DNA of 64,000 bases from contig OX392529.1 of NCBI GenBank assembly GCA_947623455.1, positions 58,547,186 to 58,611,185 on the forward strand. The letters are read 5' to 3'. The translations under genes were made by a program, and so were the position numbers. Positions 34,541-47,030 of this stretch are shown piece by piece. Position 1 is the first letter of the stretch; the number at the start of each line of letters is the position of its first letter. The notes below the pieces were generated by a model, which saw nothing but the letters and a program-made list of their open reading frames with translations, made no database searches and had not been told where the DNA came from. This DNA is from Mimachlamys varia. Taxonomy: Eukaryota > Mollusca > Bivalvia > Pectinida > Pectinidae.

Positions 34541-37500
34541 CTGTAAAATGTCCCTAGAGTGGAGGTACTGTAAAATGTCCCTAGAGTGGATGTATTGTAG
34601 AATGTGCCTTGAGTGGGGTTACTGTAGAATGTCCCTAGAGTGGGGGTATTGTAACATGGCCCTACAGTGAATGTATTGTAGAATGTTCCTTGAGTGAAGG
34701 TACTGTAGAATATCGCTATGGTGGATTACTGTAGAATGTCGCTAGAGTGGCGGTATTGTAGAATGTCGCTAGAGTGGATGTACGTTAGAATATCCCTAGA
34801 GTGAGTGTACTGTAAAATGTTCCTAGAGCGGAGTTTCATGTGCCGTTAAATGTTCTAAGATTTAGGAAACTACATAATTACTCGAATTAATAATTACTAG
34901 ATTTAGGGTTTTGTAGAATGTCCCTCGAGTGGGATGTACTGTAGAATGTCCCTAGAGTAGGGGGTACTGTTTAATGCCATAGAGAAGAGAAACGGTAGAA
35001 TGTCCCTAGATTGGGGATATACGGTAGAATGTTTCTAGAGTGTGGGCGTACTGTAGAATGTCCCTAGAGTAGGGGGAGATACTGTAGAATGTTTCTAGAG
35101 TGGGGTTGAACTGTAGAATGTCCCTAGAGTAGAGTACTGTTAAATGTTCTTAAAGGGGGGTACTGAAAAATGTCCTTAGAGTGGAGTAACTGTAAAACGT
35201 CTCTAAAGTGGGGTTGAACTGTAAAATGTCCCTAGAGTGGAGTATTGTTAAATGTTCCTAAAGGGGGGGTACTGAAAAATGTCCTTAGAGTGGAGTAACT
35301 GTAAAACGTCTCTAGAGTGGGAGTGAACTGTAGAATGTCCCTAGAATGAGGGTACTGTTTAATGTCCCTAGAGTGTGGGTGTACTGTAGAATGTCCCTAG
35401 AGTAGGAGTACTGTTTAATGTCCCTATAGTGGGAGTATTGTAAAATGTCCCTAGAGTGGAGGCATTGTAAAATGTTCCTAGAGCGGATGTTCATGTGCCG
35501 TTAAATGTTCCTAGAGTGGGGTTACTTTAGAATGTCCCTAGAGTGGAGGTACTGTAAAATGTCCCTAGAGTGGAGGTACTGTAAAATGTCCCTAGAGTGG
35601 AGGTACTGTAAAATGTCCCTAGAGTGGAGGTACTGTAAAATGTCCCTAGAGTGGATGTACTTTAGAATATCCCTAGAGTGAGTGTACTGTAAAATGTTCC
35701 TAGAGCGGAGGTTCATGTGCCGTTAAATGTTCTAAGATTTAGGAAACTACATAATTACTCGAATTAATAATTACTAGAGTTAGGGTTTCGTAGAATGTCC
35801 CTAGAGTGGGATGTACTGTAGAATGTCCCTAGAGTAGGGGGTACTGTTTAATGTCCATAGAGAAGAGAAACGGTAGAATGTCCCTAGATTGGGGATATAC
35901 GGTAGAATGTTTCTAGATTGTGGGCGTACTGTAGATTGTCCCTAGATTAGGGGTACTGTTTAATTTACCTATAGTGGAGATACTGTAGATTGTCCCTAAA
36001 ATAGAGGTACTATAGAATGTCCCTATAGTGGAGATACTGTAGAATGTCCCTAGAGTAGGAGTACTGTTTAATGTCCCTAGAGTGGGGGTACTGTAGAATG
36101 TCCCTAAAGTGGGAGTATTGTTTAATGTCCCTAGAGTGGGGGTACTGTAGAATGTCCCTAAAGTGGGAGTATTGTAAAATGTCCCTAGAATGGAGGTACT
36201 GTAACATGGCCCTTTATGTACTTTAGAATATCCCTAAAGTGAGTGTACTGTAAAATGTTCCTAGAGTAGAGGTACTTTAGAATGTTCCTAAAGCGGAGAT
36301 ACTGTATAATGTCCCTGGATTGGAAATATTGCGGAATGTCCTAAAAGTTAGGGTACTGAAATATATCCCAAGACTAGGGGTACTGTAGAATGTCCCTAGA
36401 GTGGTAGATACTGTAGAAAAACCCAAGAGTGTTGGATGCACTCCAGAATGTCGCTAGGGTGTGGGTACTGTAAAATGTACCTGTGTGGAGGTATTGTAGA
36501 ATGTCCCTAAAGTGGGGGTGTACTGTAGAAAGTCCCTAGGGTGGGGATGTACTGTAGAATGTCCCTAGAGTGGAGGTACATTTTGTACTGTAGAATGTCC
36601 CTAGGGTGTGAGTACTGTCAAATGTACCTAGAGCGAGGTGTACTGTAAAATGTCCATGTGTGGAGGCATTGTAGAAAATTCCTAAAGAAGAGGTACTGTT
36701 TAATGTCCCTATAGTGAAGCTACGGTAGAAATGTCCCTAGAGTGGAGGTTCATGTACCGTTAAATGTTCTTAGATTTAGAAAACTACATAATTACTCTAG
36801 AGTTAGGGTTTTGTAGAATGTCCCTAGAGTGGGATGTACTGTAGAATGTCCCTAGAGTAGGGGGTACTGTTTAATGTCCATTGAGTAGAGAAACGGTAGA
36901 ATGTCCCTAGATTGGGGATATACGGTAGAATGTTTCTAGAGTGTGGGCGTACTGTAGAATGTCCCTAGAGTAGGGGGAGATACTGTAGAATGTTTCTAGA
37001 GTGGGGTTGAACTGTAGAATGTCCCTAGAGTGGAGGTACTGTAAAATGTCCCTAGAGTGGAGGTACTGTAAAATGTCCCTAGAGTGGAGGTACTGTAAAA
37101 TGTCCCTAGAGTGAGTGTACTGTAAAATGTTCGTAGAGCGGAGGTTCATGTGCCGTTAAATGTTCTAAGATTTAGGAAACTACATAATTACTCGAATTAA
37201 TAATTACTAGAGTTAGGGTTTTGTAGAATGTCCCTAGAGTGGGATGTACTGTAGAATGTCCCTAGAGTAGGGGGTACTGTTTAATGTCCATAGAGAAGAG
37301 AAACGTTAGAATGTCCCTAGATTGGGGATATACGGTAGAATGTTTCTAGAGTGTGGGCGTACTGTAGAATGTCCCTAGAGTAGGGCGTACTGTTTAATGT
37401 CCCTATAGTGGAGATACTGTAGATTGTCCCTAAAATAGAGGTACTATAGAATGTCCCTATAGTGGAGATACTGTAGAATGTTACTAGAGTGGAGTTGAAC

Positions 37501-38829
37501 TGTAGAATGTCCCTAGAGTAGGAGTACTGTTTAATGTCCCTAGAGTGGGGGTACTGTAGAATGTCCCTAAAGTGGGAGTATTGTAAAATGTCCCTAGAAT
37601 GGAGGTACTGTAACATGGCCCTTTATGTACTTTAGAATATCCCTAAAGTGAGTGTACTGTAAAATGTTCCTAGAGTAGAGATACTGTATAATGTCCCTGG
37701 ATTGGAATTATTGCGGAATGTCCTAAGAGTTAGGGTACTGAAATATATCCCAAGACTAGGGGTACTGTAGAATGTCCCTAGAGTGGTAGGTACTGTAGAA
37801 AAACCCAAGAGTATTGGATGCACTCCAGAATGTCCCTAGGGTGTGGGTACTGTAAAATGTACCTGTGTGGAGGTATTGTAGAATGTCCCTAAAGTGGGGG
37901 TGTACTGTAGAATGTCCCTAGAGTAGGGGTACTGTTTAATGTCCCTATAGTGGAGATACTGTAGATTGTGCCTAAATTAGAGGTACTATAGAATGTCCCT
38001 ATAGTGGAGATACTGTAGAATGTTTCTAGAGTGGGGTTGAACTGTAGAATGTCCCTAGAGTAGAGTACTGTTAAATGTTCTTAAAGAGGGGTACTGAAAA
38101 ATGTCCTTGGAGTGGAGTAACTGTAAAACGTCTCTAAAGTGGGGTTGAACTGTAGAATGTCCCTAGAGTGGAGTACTGTTAAATGTTCCTAAAGGGGGGT
38201 ACTGAAAAATGTCCTTAGAGTGGAGTAACTGTAAAACGTCTCTAGAGTGGGAGTGAACTGTAGAATGTCCCTAGAATGAGGGTACTGTTTAATGTCCCTA
38301 GAGTGTGGGTGTACTGTAGAATGTCCCTAGAGTAGGAGTACTGTTTAATGTCCCTATAGTGGGAGTATTGTAATATGTCCCTAGAGTGGAGGCATTGTAA
38401 AATGTTCCTAGAGCGGATGTTCATGTGCCGTTAAATGTTCCTAGAGTGGGGTTACTGTAAAATGTCCCTAGAGTGGAGGTACTGTAAAATGTCCCTAGAG
38501 TGGAGGTACTGTAAAATGTCCCTAGAGTGGAGGTACTGTAAAATGTCCCTAGAGTGGATGTACTTTAGAATATCCCTAGAGCGGAGGTTCATGTGCCGTT
38601 AAATGTTCTAAGATTTAGGAAACTACATAATTACTCGAATTAATAATTACTAGAGTTAGGGTTTTGTAGAATGTCCCTAGAGTAGGGGGTACTGTTTAAT
38701 GTCCATAGAGAAGAGAAACGGTAGAATGTCCCTAGATTGGGGATATACGGTAGAATGTTACTAGATTGTGGGCGTACTGTAGAATGTCCCTAGAGTAGGG
38801 GTACTGTTTAATGTCCCTATAGTGGAGAT
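34541..38829 (+). repeat. Mosaic HOR region related to the window start
   Basis: A elements stand at 34853, 35730, 37163 and 38606, and one B element at 36767. CCCTCGAG near 34921, AGTAGGGGGAGATACTG near 35070 and 36968, and CTAAAAGTTAGG near 36340 match markers in 2817-4100. The segment therefore shares descent with the window start but is rearranged. About 1 kb equivalent to 3.0-4.0 kb is missing at 35.04 kb, and the missing type appears separately at 35.9-37.0 kb. It also contains a 54-bp local duplication (36067-36174). Confidence 0.8.
36067..36174 (+). repeat. 54-bp tandem duplication (two monomers)
   Basis: TTTAATGTCCCTAGAG at 36067 recurs at 36121, with the GGGGGTACTG and CTAAAGTGGGAGTATTG monomers between. 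It is a clean two-monomer step, as expected for slippage or unequal exchange in register. Confidence 0.88.
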
Positions 38830-41800
38830 ACTGTAGATTGTCCCTAAAATAGAGGTACTATAGAATGTCCCTATAGTGGAGATACTGTAGAATGTTTCTA
38901 GAGTGGAGTTGAACTGTAGAATGTCCCTAGAGTAGGAGTACTGTTTAATGTCCCTAGAGTGGGGGTACTGTAGAATGTCCCTAAAGTGGGAGTATTGTAG
39001 AATGTTCCTTGAGTGAAGGTACTGTAGAATGTCGCTATGGTGGATTACTGTAGAATGTCGCTAGAGTGGCGGTATTGTAGAATGTCGCTAGAGTGCATGT
39101 ACTTTAGAATATCCCTAGAGTGAGTGTACTGTAAAATGTTCCTAGAGCAGAGGTTCATGTGCCGTTAAATGTTCTAAGATTTAGGACACTACATAATTAC
39201 TCGAATTAATAATTACTAGAGTTAGGGTTTTGTAGAATGTGCCTAGAGTGGGATGTACTGTAGAATGTCCCTAGAGTAGGGGGTACTGTTTAATGTCCAT
39301 AGAGAAGAGAAACGGTAGAATGTCCCTAGATTGGGGATATACGGTAGAATGTTACTAGATTGTGGGCGTACTGTAGAATGTCCCTAGAGTAGGGGTACTG
39401 TTTAATGTCCCTATAGTGGAGATACTGTAGATTGTCCCTAAAATAGAGGTACTATAGAATGTCCCTATAGTGGAGATACTGTAGAATGTTTCTAGAGTGG
39501 AGTTGAACTGTAGAATGTCCCTAGAGTAGGAGTACTGTTTAATGTCCCTAGAGTGGGGGTACTGTAGAATGTCCCTAAAGTGGGAGTATTGTAAAATGTC
39601 CCTAGAATGGAGGTACTGTAACATGGCCCTTTATGTACTTTAGAATATCCCTAAAGTGAGTGTACTGTAAAATGTTCCTAGAGTAGAGGTACTTTAGAAT
39701 GTTCCTAGAGCGGAGATACTGTATAATGTCCCTGGATTGGAAATATTGCGGAATGTCCTAAGAGTTAGGGTACTGAAATATATCCCAAGACTAGGGGTAC
39801 TGTAGAATGTCCCTAGAGTGGTAGGTACTGTAGAAAAACCCAAGAGTGTTGGATGCACTCCAGAATGTCCCTAGGGTGTGGGTACTGTAAAATGTACCTG
39901 TGTGGAGGTATTGTAGAATGTCCCTAAAGTGGGGGTGTACTGTAGAAAGTCCCTAGGGTGGGGATGTACTGTAGAATGTCCCTAGAGTGGAGGTACATTT
40001 TGTACTGTAGTACATTTTGTACTGTAGAATGTCCCTAGAGTGGAGGTACATTTTGCACTGTAGAATGTCCCTAGGGTGTGAGTACTGTCAAATGTACCTA
40101 GAGTAGGGAGTACTGTTTAATGTCCATAGAGTAGAGAAACGGTAGAATGTCCCTAGATTGGGGATATACGGTAGAATGTTTCTAGAGTGTGGGCGTACTG
40201 TAGAATGTCCCTAGAGTAGGGGTACTGTTTAATGTCCCTATAGTGGAGATACTGTAGATTGTCCCTAAATTAGAGGTACTATAGAATGTCCCTATAGGGG
40301 AGATACTGTAGAATGTTTCTAGAGTGGGGTTGAACTGTAGAATGTCCCTAGAGTAGAGTACTGTTAAATGTTCTTAAAGGGGGGTACTGAAAAATGTCCT
40401 TAGAGTGGAGTAACTGTAAAACGTCTCTAAAGTGGGGTTGAACTGTAGAATGTCCCTAGAGTGGAGTACTGTTAAATGTTCCTAAAGGGGGGGTACTGAA
40501 AAATGTCCTTAGAGTGGAGTAACTGTAAAACGTCTCTAGAGTGGGAGTGAACTGTAGAATGTCCCTAGAATGAGGGTACTGTTTAATGTCCCTAGAGTGT
40601 GGGTGTACTGTAGAATGTCCCTAGAGTAGGAGTACTGTTTAATGTCCCTATAGTGGGAGTATTGTAAAATGTCCCTAGAGTGGAGGCATTGTAAAATGTT
40701 CCTAGAGCGGATGTTCATGTGCCGTTAAATGTTCCTAGAGTGGGGTTACTGTAAAATGTCCCTAGAGTGGAGGTACTGTAAAATGTCCCTAGAGTGGATG
40801 TACTTTAGAATATCCCTAGAGTGAGTGTACTGTAAAATGTTCCTAGAGCGGAGGTTCATGTGCCGTTAAATGTTCTAAGATTTAGGAAACTACATAATTA
40901 CTCGAATTAATAATTACTAGAGTTAGGGTTTTGTAGAATGTCCCTAGAGTGGGATGTACTGTAGAATGTCCCTAGAGTAGGGGGTACTGTTTAATGTCCA
41001 TAGAGAAGAGAAACGGTAGAATGTCCCTAGATTGGGGATATACGGTAGAATGTTTCTAGAGTGTGGGCGTACTGTAGAATGTCCCTAGAGTAGGGGTACT
41101 GTTTAATGTCCCTATAGTGGAGATACTGTAGATTGTCCCTAAAATAGAGGTACTATAGAATGTCCCTATAGTGGAGATACTGTAGAATGTTACTAGAGTG
41201 GAGTTGAACTGTAGAATGTCCCTAGAGTAGGAGTACTGTTTAATGTCCCTAGAGTGGGGGTACTGTAGAATGTCCCTAAAGTGGGAGTATTGTAAAATGT
41301 CCCTAGAATGGAGGTACTGTAACATGGCCCTTTATGTACTTTAGGATATCCCTAAAGTGAGTGTACTGTAAAATGTTCCTAGAGTAGAGATACTGTATAA
41401 TGTCCCTGGATTGGAATTATTGCGGAATTTCCTAAGAGTTAGGGTACTGAAATATATCCCAAGACTAGGGGTACTGTAGAATGTCCCTAGAGTGGTAGGT
41501 ACTGTAGAATAACCCAAGAGTGTTGGATGCACTCCAGAATGTCGCTAGGGTGTGGGTACTGTAAAATGTACCTGTGTGGAGGTATTGTAGAATGTCCCTA
41601 AAGTGGGGGTGTACTGTAGAAGGTCCCTAGAGTGGGGATGTACTGTAGAAAGTCCTTAGGGTGGGGATGTACTGTAGAATGTCCCTAGAGTGGAGGTACA
41701 TTTTGTACTGTAGTACATTTTGTACTGAAGAATGTCCCTAGAGTGGAGGTACATTTTGTACTGTAGAATGTCCCTAGGGTGTGAGTACTGTCAAATGTAC

Positions 41801-44800
41801 CTAGAGCGAGGTGTACTGTAAAATGTCCATGTGTGGAGGCATTGTAGAAAATTCCTAAAGAAGAGGTACTGTTTAATGTCCCTATAGTGAAGCTACGGTA
41901 GGAATGTCCCTAGAGTGGAGGTACTGTAAAATGTTCCTAGAGCGGAGGTTCATGTACCGTTAAATGTTCTTAGATTTAGAAAACTACATAATTACTCTAG
42001 AGTTAGGGTTTTGTAGAATGTCCCTAGAGTGGGATGTACTGTAGAATGTCCCCAGAGTAGGGGTACTGTTTAATGTCCCTATAGTGGAGATACTGTAGAT
42101 TGTTTCTAGAGTGGGGTTGAACTGTAGAATGTCCCTAGAGTAGAGTACTGTTAAATGTTCTTAAAGAGGGGTACTGAAAAATGTCCTTGGAGTGGAGTCA
42201 CTGTAAAACGTCTCTAAAGTGGGGTTGAACTGTAGAATGTCCCTAGAGTGGAGTACTGTTAAATGTTCCTAAAGGGGGGTACTGAAAAATGTCCTTAGAG
42301 TGGAGTAACTGTAAAACGTCTCTAGAGTGGGAGTGAACTGTAGAATGTCCCTAGAATGAGGGTACTGTTTAATGTCCCTAGAGTGTGGGTGTACTGTAGA
42401 ATGTCCCTAGAGTAGGAGTACTGTTTAATGTCCCTATAGTGGGAGTATTGTAATATGTCCCTAGAGTGGAGGCATTGTAAAATGTTCCTAGAGCGGAGGT
42501 TCATGTGCCGTTAAATGTTCCTAGAGTGGGGTTACTTTAGAATGTCCCTAGAGTGGAGGTACTGTAAAATGTCCCTAGAGTGGAGGTACTGTAAAATGTC
42601 CCTAGAGTGGAGGTACTGTAAAATGTCCCTAGAGTGAGTGTACTGTAAAATGTTCCTAGAGGGAGGTTCATGTGCCGTTAAATGTTCTAAGATTTAGGAA
42701 ACTACATAATTACTCGAATTAATAATTACTAGAGTTAGGGTTTTGTAGAATGTCCCTAGAGTGGGATGTACTGTAGAATGTCCCTAGAGTAGGGAGTACT
42801 GTTTAATGTCCATAGAGAAGAGAAACGGTAGAATGTCCCTAGATTGGGGATATACGGTAGAATGTTTCTAGAATGTGGGCGTACTGTAGAATGTCCCTAG
42901 AGTAGGGGTACTGTTTAATGTCCCTATAGTGGAGATACTGTAGATTGTCCCTAAAATAGAGGTACTATAGAATGTCCCTATAGTGGAGATACTGTAGAAT
43001 GTTACTAGAGTGGAGTTGAACTGTAGAATGTCCCTAGAGTAGGAGTACTGTTTAATGTCCCTAGAGTGGGGGTACTGTAGAATGTCCCTAAAGTGGGAGT
43101 ATTGTAAAATGTCCCTAGAATGGAGGTACTGTAACATGGCCCTTTATGTACTTTAGAATATCCCTAAAGTGAGTGTACTGTAAAATGTTCCTAGAGTAGA
43201 GATACTGTATAATGTCTCTGGATTGGAATTATTGCGGAATTTCCTAAGAGTTAGGGTACTGAAATATATCCCAAGACTAGGGGTACTGTAGAATGTCCCT
43301 AGAGTGGTAGGTACTGTAGAATAACCCAAGAGTGTTGGATGCACTCCAGAATGTCGCTAGGGTGTGGGTACTGTAAAATGTACCTGTGTGGAGGTATTGT
43401 AGAATGTCCCTAAAGTGGGGGTGTACTGTAGAAGGTCCCTAGAGTGGGGATGTACTGTAGAAAGTCCTTAGGGTGGGGATGTACTGTAGAATGTCCCTAG
43501 AGTGGAGGTACATTTTGTACTGTAGTACATTTTGTACTGAAGAATGTCCCTAGAGTGGAGGTACATTTTGTACTGTAGAATGTCCCTAGGGTGTGAGTAC
43601 TGTCAAATGTACCTAGAGCGAGGTGTACTGTAAAATGTCCATGTGTGGAGGCATTGTAGAAAATTCCTAAAGAAGAGGTACTGTTTAATGTCCCTATAGT
43701 GAAGCTACGGTAGAAATGTCCCTAGAGTGGAGGTACTGTAAAATGTTCCTAGAGCGGAGGTTCATGTACCGTTAAATGTTCTTAGATTTAGAAAACTACA
43801 TAATTACTCTAGAGTTAGGGTTTTGTAGAATGTCCCTAGAGTGGGATGTACTGTAGAATGTCCCTAGAGTAGGGGTACTGTTTAATGTCCCTATAGTGGA
43901 GATACTGTAGATTGTCCCTAAAATAGAGGTACTATAGAATGTCCCTATAGTGGAGATACTGTAGAATGTTACTAGAGTGGAGTTGAACTGTAGAATGTCC
44001 CTAGAGTAGGAGTACAGTTTAATGTCCCTAGAGTGGGGGTACTGTAGAATGTCCCTAAAGTGGGAGTATTGTAAAATGTCCCTAGAATGGAGGTACTGTA
44101 ACATGGCCCTTTATGTACTTTAGAATATCCCTAAAGTGAGTGTACTGTAAAATGTTCCTAGAGTAGAGATACTGTATAATGTCCCTGGATTGGAATTATT
44201 GCGGAATTTCCTAAGAGTTAGGGTACTGAAATATATCCCAAGACTAGGGGTACTGTAGAATGTCCCTAGAGTGGTAGGTACTGTAGAATAACCCAAGAGT
44301 GTTGGATGCACTCCAGAATGTCGCTAGGGTGTGGGTACTGTAAAATGTACCTGTGTGGAGGTATTGTAGAATGTCCCTAGAGTAGGAGTACTGTTTAATG
44401 TCCCTATAGTGGGAGTATTGTAATATGTCCCTAGAGTGGAGGCATTGTAAAATGTTCCTAGAGCGGATGTTCATGTGCCGTTAAATGTTCCTAGAGTGGG
44501 GTTACTGTAAAATGTCCCTAGAGTGGAGGTACTGTAAAATGTCCCTAGAGTGGAGGTACTGTAAAATGTTCCTAGAGCGGAGGTTCATGTGCCGTTAAAT
44601 GTTCTAAGATTTAGGAAACTACATAATTACTCGAATTAATAATTACTAGAGTTAGGGTTTTGTAGAATGTCCCTAGAGTGGGATGTACTGTAGAATGTCC
44701 CTAGAGTAGGGGGTACTGTTTAATGTCCATAGAGAAGAGAAACGGTAGAATGTCCCTAGATTGGGGATATACGGTAGAATGTTTCTAGATTGTGGGCGTA

Positions 44801-46720
44801 CTGTAGAATGTCCCTAGAGTAGGGGTACTGTTTAATGTCCCTATAGTGGAGATACTGTAGATTGTCCCTAAAGTGGGAGTATTGTAAAATGTCCCTAGAA
44901 TGGAGGTACTGTAACATGGCCCTTTATGTACTTTAGAATATCCCAAAAGTGAGTGTACTGTAAAATGTCCCTAGAATGGAGGTACTGTAACATGGCCCTT
45001 TATGTACTTTAGAATATCCCTAAAGTGAGTGTACTGTAAAATGTTCCTAGAGTAGAGATACTGTATAATGTCCCTGGATTGGAATTATTGCGGAATTTCC
45101 TAAGAGTTAGGGTACTGAAATATATCCCAAGACTAGGGGTACTGTAGAATGTCCCTAGAGTGGTAGGTACTGTAGAAAAACCCAAGAGTGTTGGATGCAC
45201 TCCAGAATGTCCCTAGGGTGTGGGTACTGTAAAATGTACCTGTGTGGAGGTATTGTAGAATGTCCCTAAAGTGGGGGTGTACTGTAGAAAGTCCCTAGGG
45301 TGGGGATGTACTGTAGAATGTCCCTAGAGTGGAGTACTGTTAAATGTTCCTAAAGGGGGGTACTGAAAAATGTCCTTAGAGTGGAGTAACTGTAAAACGT
45401 CTCTAGAGTGGGAGTGAACTGTAGAATGTCCCTAGAATGAGGGTATTGTTTAATGTCCCTAGAGTGTGGGTGTACTGTAGAATGTCCCTAGAGTAGGAGT
45501 ACTGTTTAATGTCCCTATAGTGGGAGTATTGTAAAATGTCCCTAGAGTGGAGGCATTGTAAAATGTTCCTAGAGCGGATGTTCATGTGCCGTTAAATGTT
45601 CCTAGAGTGGGGTTACTTTAGAATGTCCCTAGAGTGGAGGTACTGTAAAATGTCCCTAGAGTGGAGGTACTGTAAAATGTCCCTAGAGTGGAGGTACTGT
45701 AAAATGTTCGTAGAGCGGAGGTTCATGTGCCGTTAAATGTTCTAAGATTTAGGAAACTACATAATTACTCGAATTAATAATTACTAGAGTTAGGGTTTTG
45801 TAGAATGTCCCTAGAGTGGGATGTACTGTAGAATGTCCCTAGAGTAGGGAGTACTGTTTAATGTCCATAGAGAAGAGAAACGGTAGAATGTCCCTAGATT
45901 GGGGATATACGGTAGAATGTTTCTAGAATGTGGGCGTACTGTAGAATGTCCCTAGAGTAGGGGTACTGTTTAATGTCCCTATAGTGGAGATACTGTAGAT
46001 TGTCCCTAAAATAGAGGTACTATAGAATGTCCCTATAGTGGAGATACTGTAGAATGTTACTAGAGTGGAGTTGAACTGTAGAATGTCCCTAGAGTAGGAG
46101 TACTGTTTAATGTCCCTAGAGTGGGGGTACTGTAGAATGTCCCTAAAGTGGGAGTATTGTAAAATGTCCCTAGAATGGAGGTACTGTAACATGGCCCTTT
46201 ATGTACTTTAGAATATCCCTAAAGTGAGTGTACTGTAAAATGTTCCTAGAGTAGAGATACTGTATAATGTCCCTGGATTGGAATTATTGCGGAATGTCCT
46301 AAGAGTTAGGGTACTGAAATATATCCCAAGACTAGGGGTACTGTAGAATGTCCCTAGAGTGGTAGGTACTGTAGAAAAACCCAAGAGTATTGGATGCACT
46401 CCAGAATGTCCCTAGGGTGTGGGTACTGTAAAATGTACCTGTGTGGAGGTATTGTAGAATGTCCCTAAAGTGGGGGTGTACTGTAGAAAGTCCCTAGGGT
46501 GGGGAAGTACTGTAGAATGTCCCTAGAGTGGAGGTACATTTTGTACTGTAGTACATTTTGTACTGTAGAATGTCCCTAGAGTGGAGGTACATTTTGTACT
46601 GTAGAATGTCCCTAGGGTGTGAGTACTGTCAAATGTACCTAGAGCGAGGTGTACTGTAAAATGTCCCTATGGTGAAGCTACGGTAGAAATGTCCCTAGAG
46701 TGGAGGTACTGTAAAATGTC
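38830..46720 (+). repeat. ~7.9-kb block, copy 1 (offset 8.2 kb)
   Basis: It recurs at 47031-54975. A elements at 39172, 40873, 42685, 44602 and 45740 and B elements at 41967 and 43779 each have a partner. The offset grows in clean steps: 8200 up to about 40790, 8227 after one extra monomer in copy 2, 8226 after a one-base loss near 52050, and 8253 after a second extra monomer. The left edge is uncertain because 38.6-38.83 kb and 46.9-47.03 kb are also similar satellite. Confidence 0.88.
44891..45042 (+). repeat. 76-bp tandem duplication
   Basis: The stretch GTCCCTAGAATGGAGG through AACATGGCCC, TTTATGTACTTTAG and GTGAGTGTACTG starts at 44891 and again at 44967. The first copy has TCCCAAAAGT and the second TCCCTAAAGT. 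The whole arrangement is repeated near 53117-53268 in the second 7.9-kb block. The 76-bp step is not a multiple of 27, so it spans shortened monomers. Confidence 0.87.
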
Positions 46721-47030
46721 CCTAGAGTGGAGGTACTGTAAAATGTCCCTAGAGTGAGTGTACTGTAAAATGTTCGTAGAGCGGAGGTTCATGTGCCGTT
46801 AAATGTTCTAAGATTTAGGAAACTACATAATTACTCGAATTAATAATTACTAGAGTTAGGGTTTTGTAGAATGTCCCTAGAGTGGGATGTACTGTAGAAT
46901 GTCCCTAGAGAAGAGAAACGTTAGAATGTCCCTAGATTGGGGATATACGGTAGAATGTTTCTAGAATGTGGGCGTACTGTAGAATGTCCCTAGAGTAGGG
47001 GTACTGTTTAATGTCCCTATAGTGGAGATA
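46721..47030 (+). repeat. Link between the two ~7.9-kb blocks
   Basis: About 310 bp of satellite with an A element at 46806 and the TTCGTAGAGCGG marker near 46770. Its left part resembles 53940-54060. The flank is then shortened: GTCCCTAGAGAAGAGAAACG near 46900 fuses two monomers. It does not belong cleanly to either copy. Confidence 0.7.
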
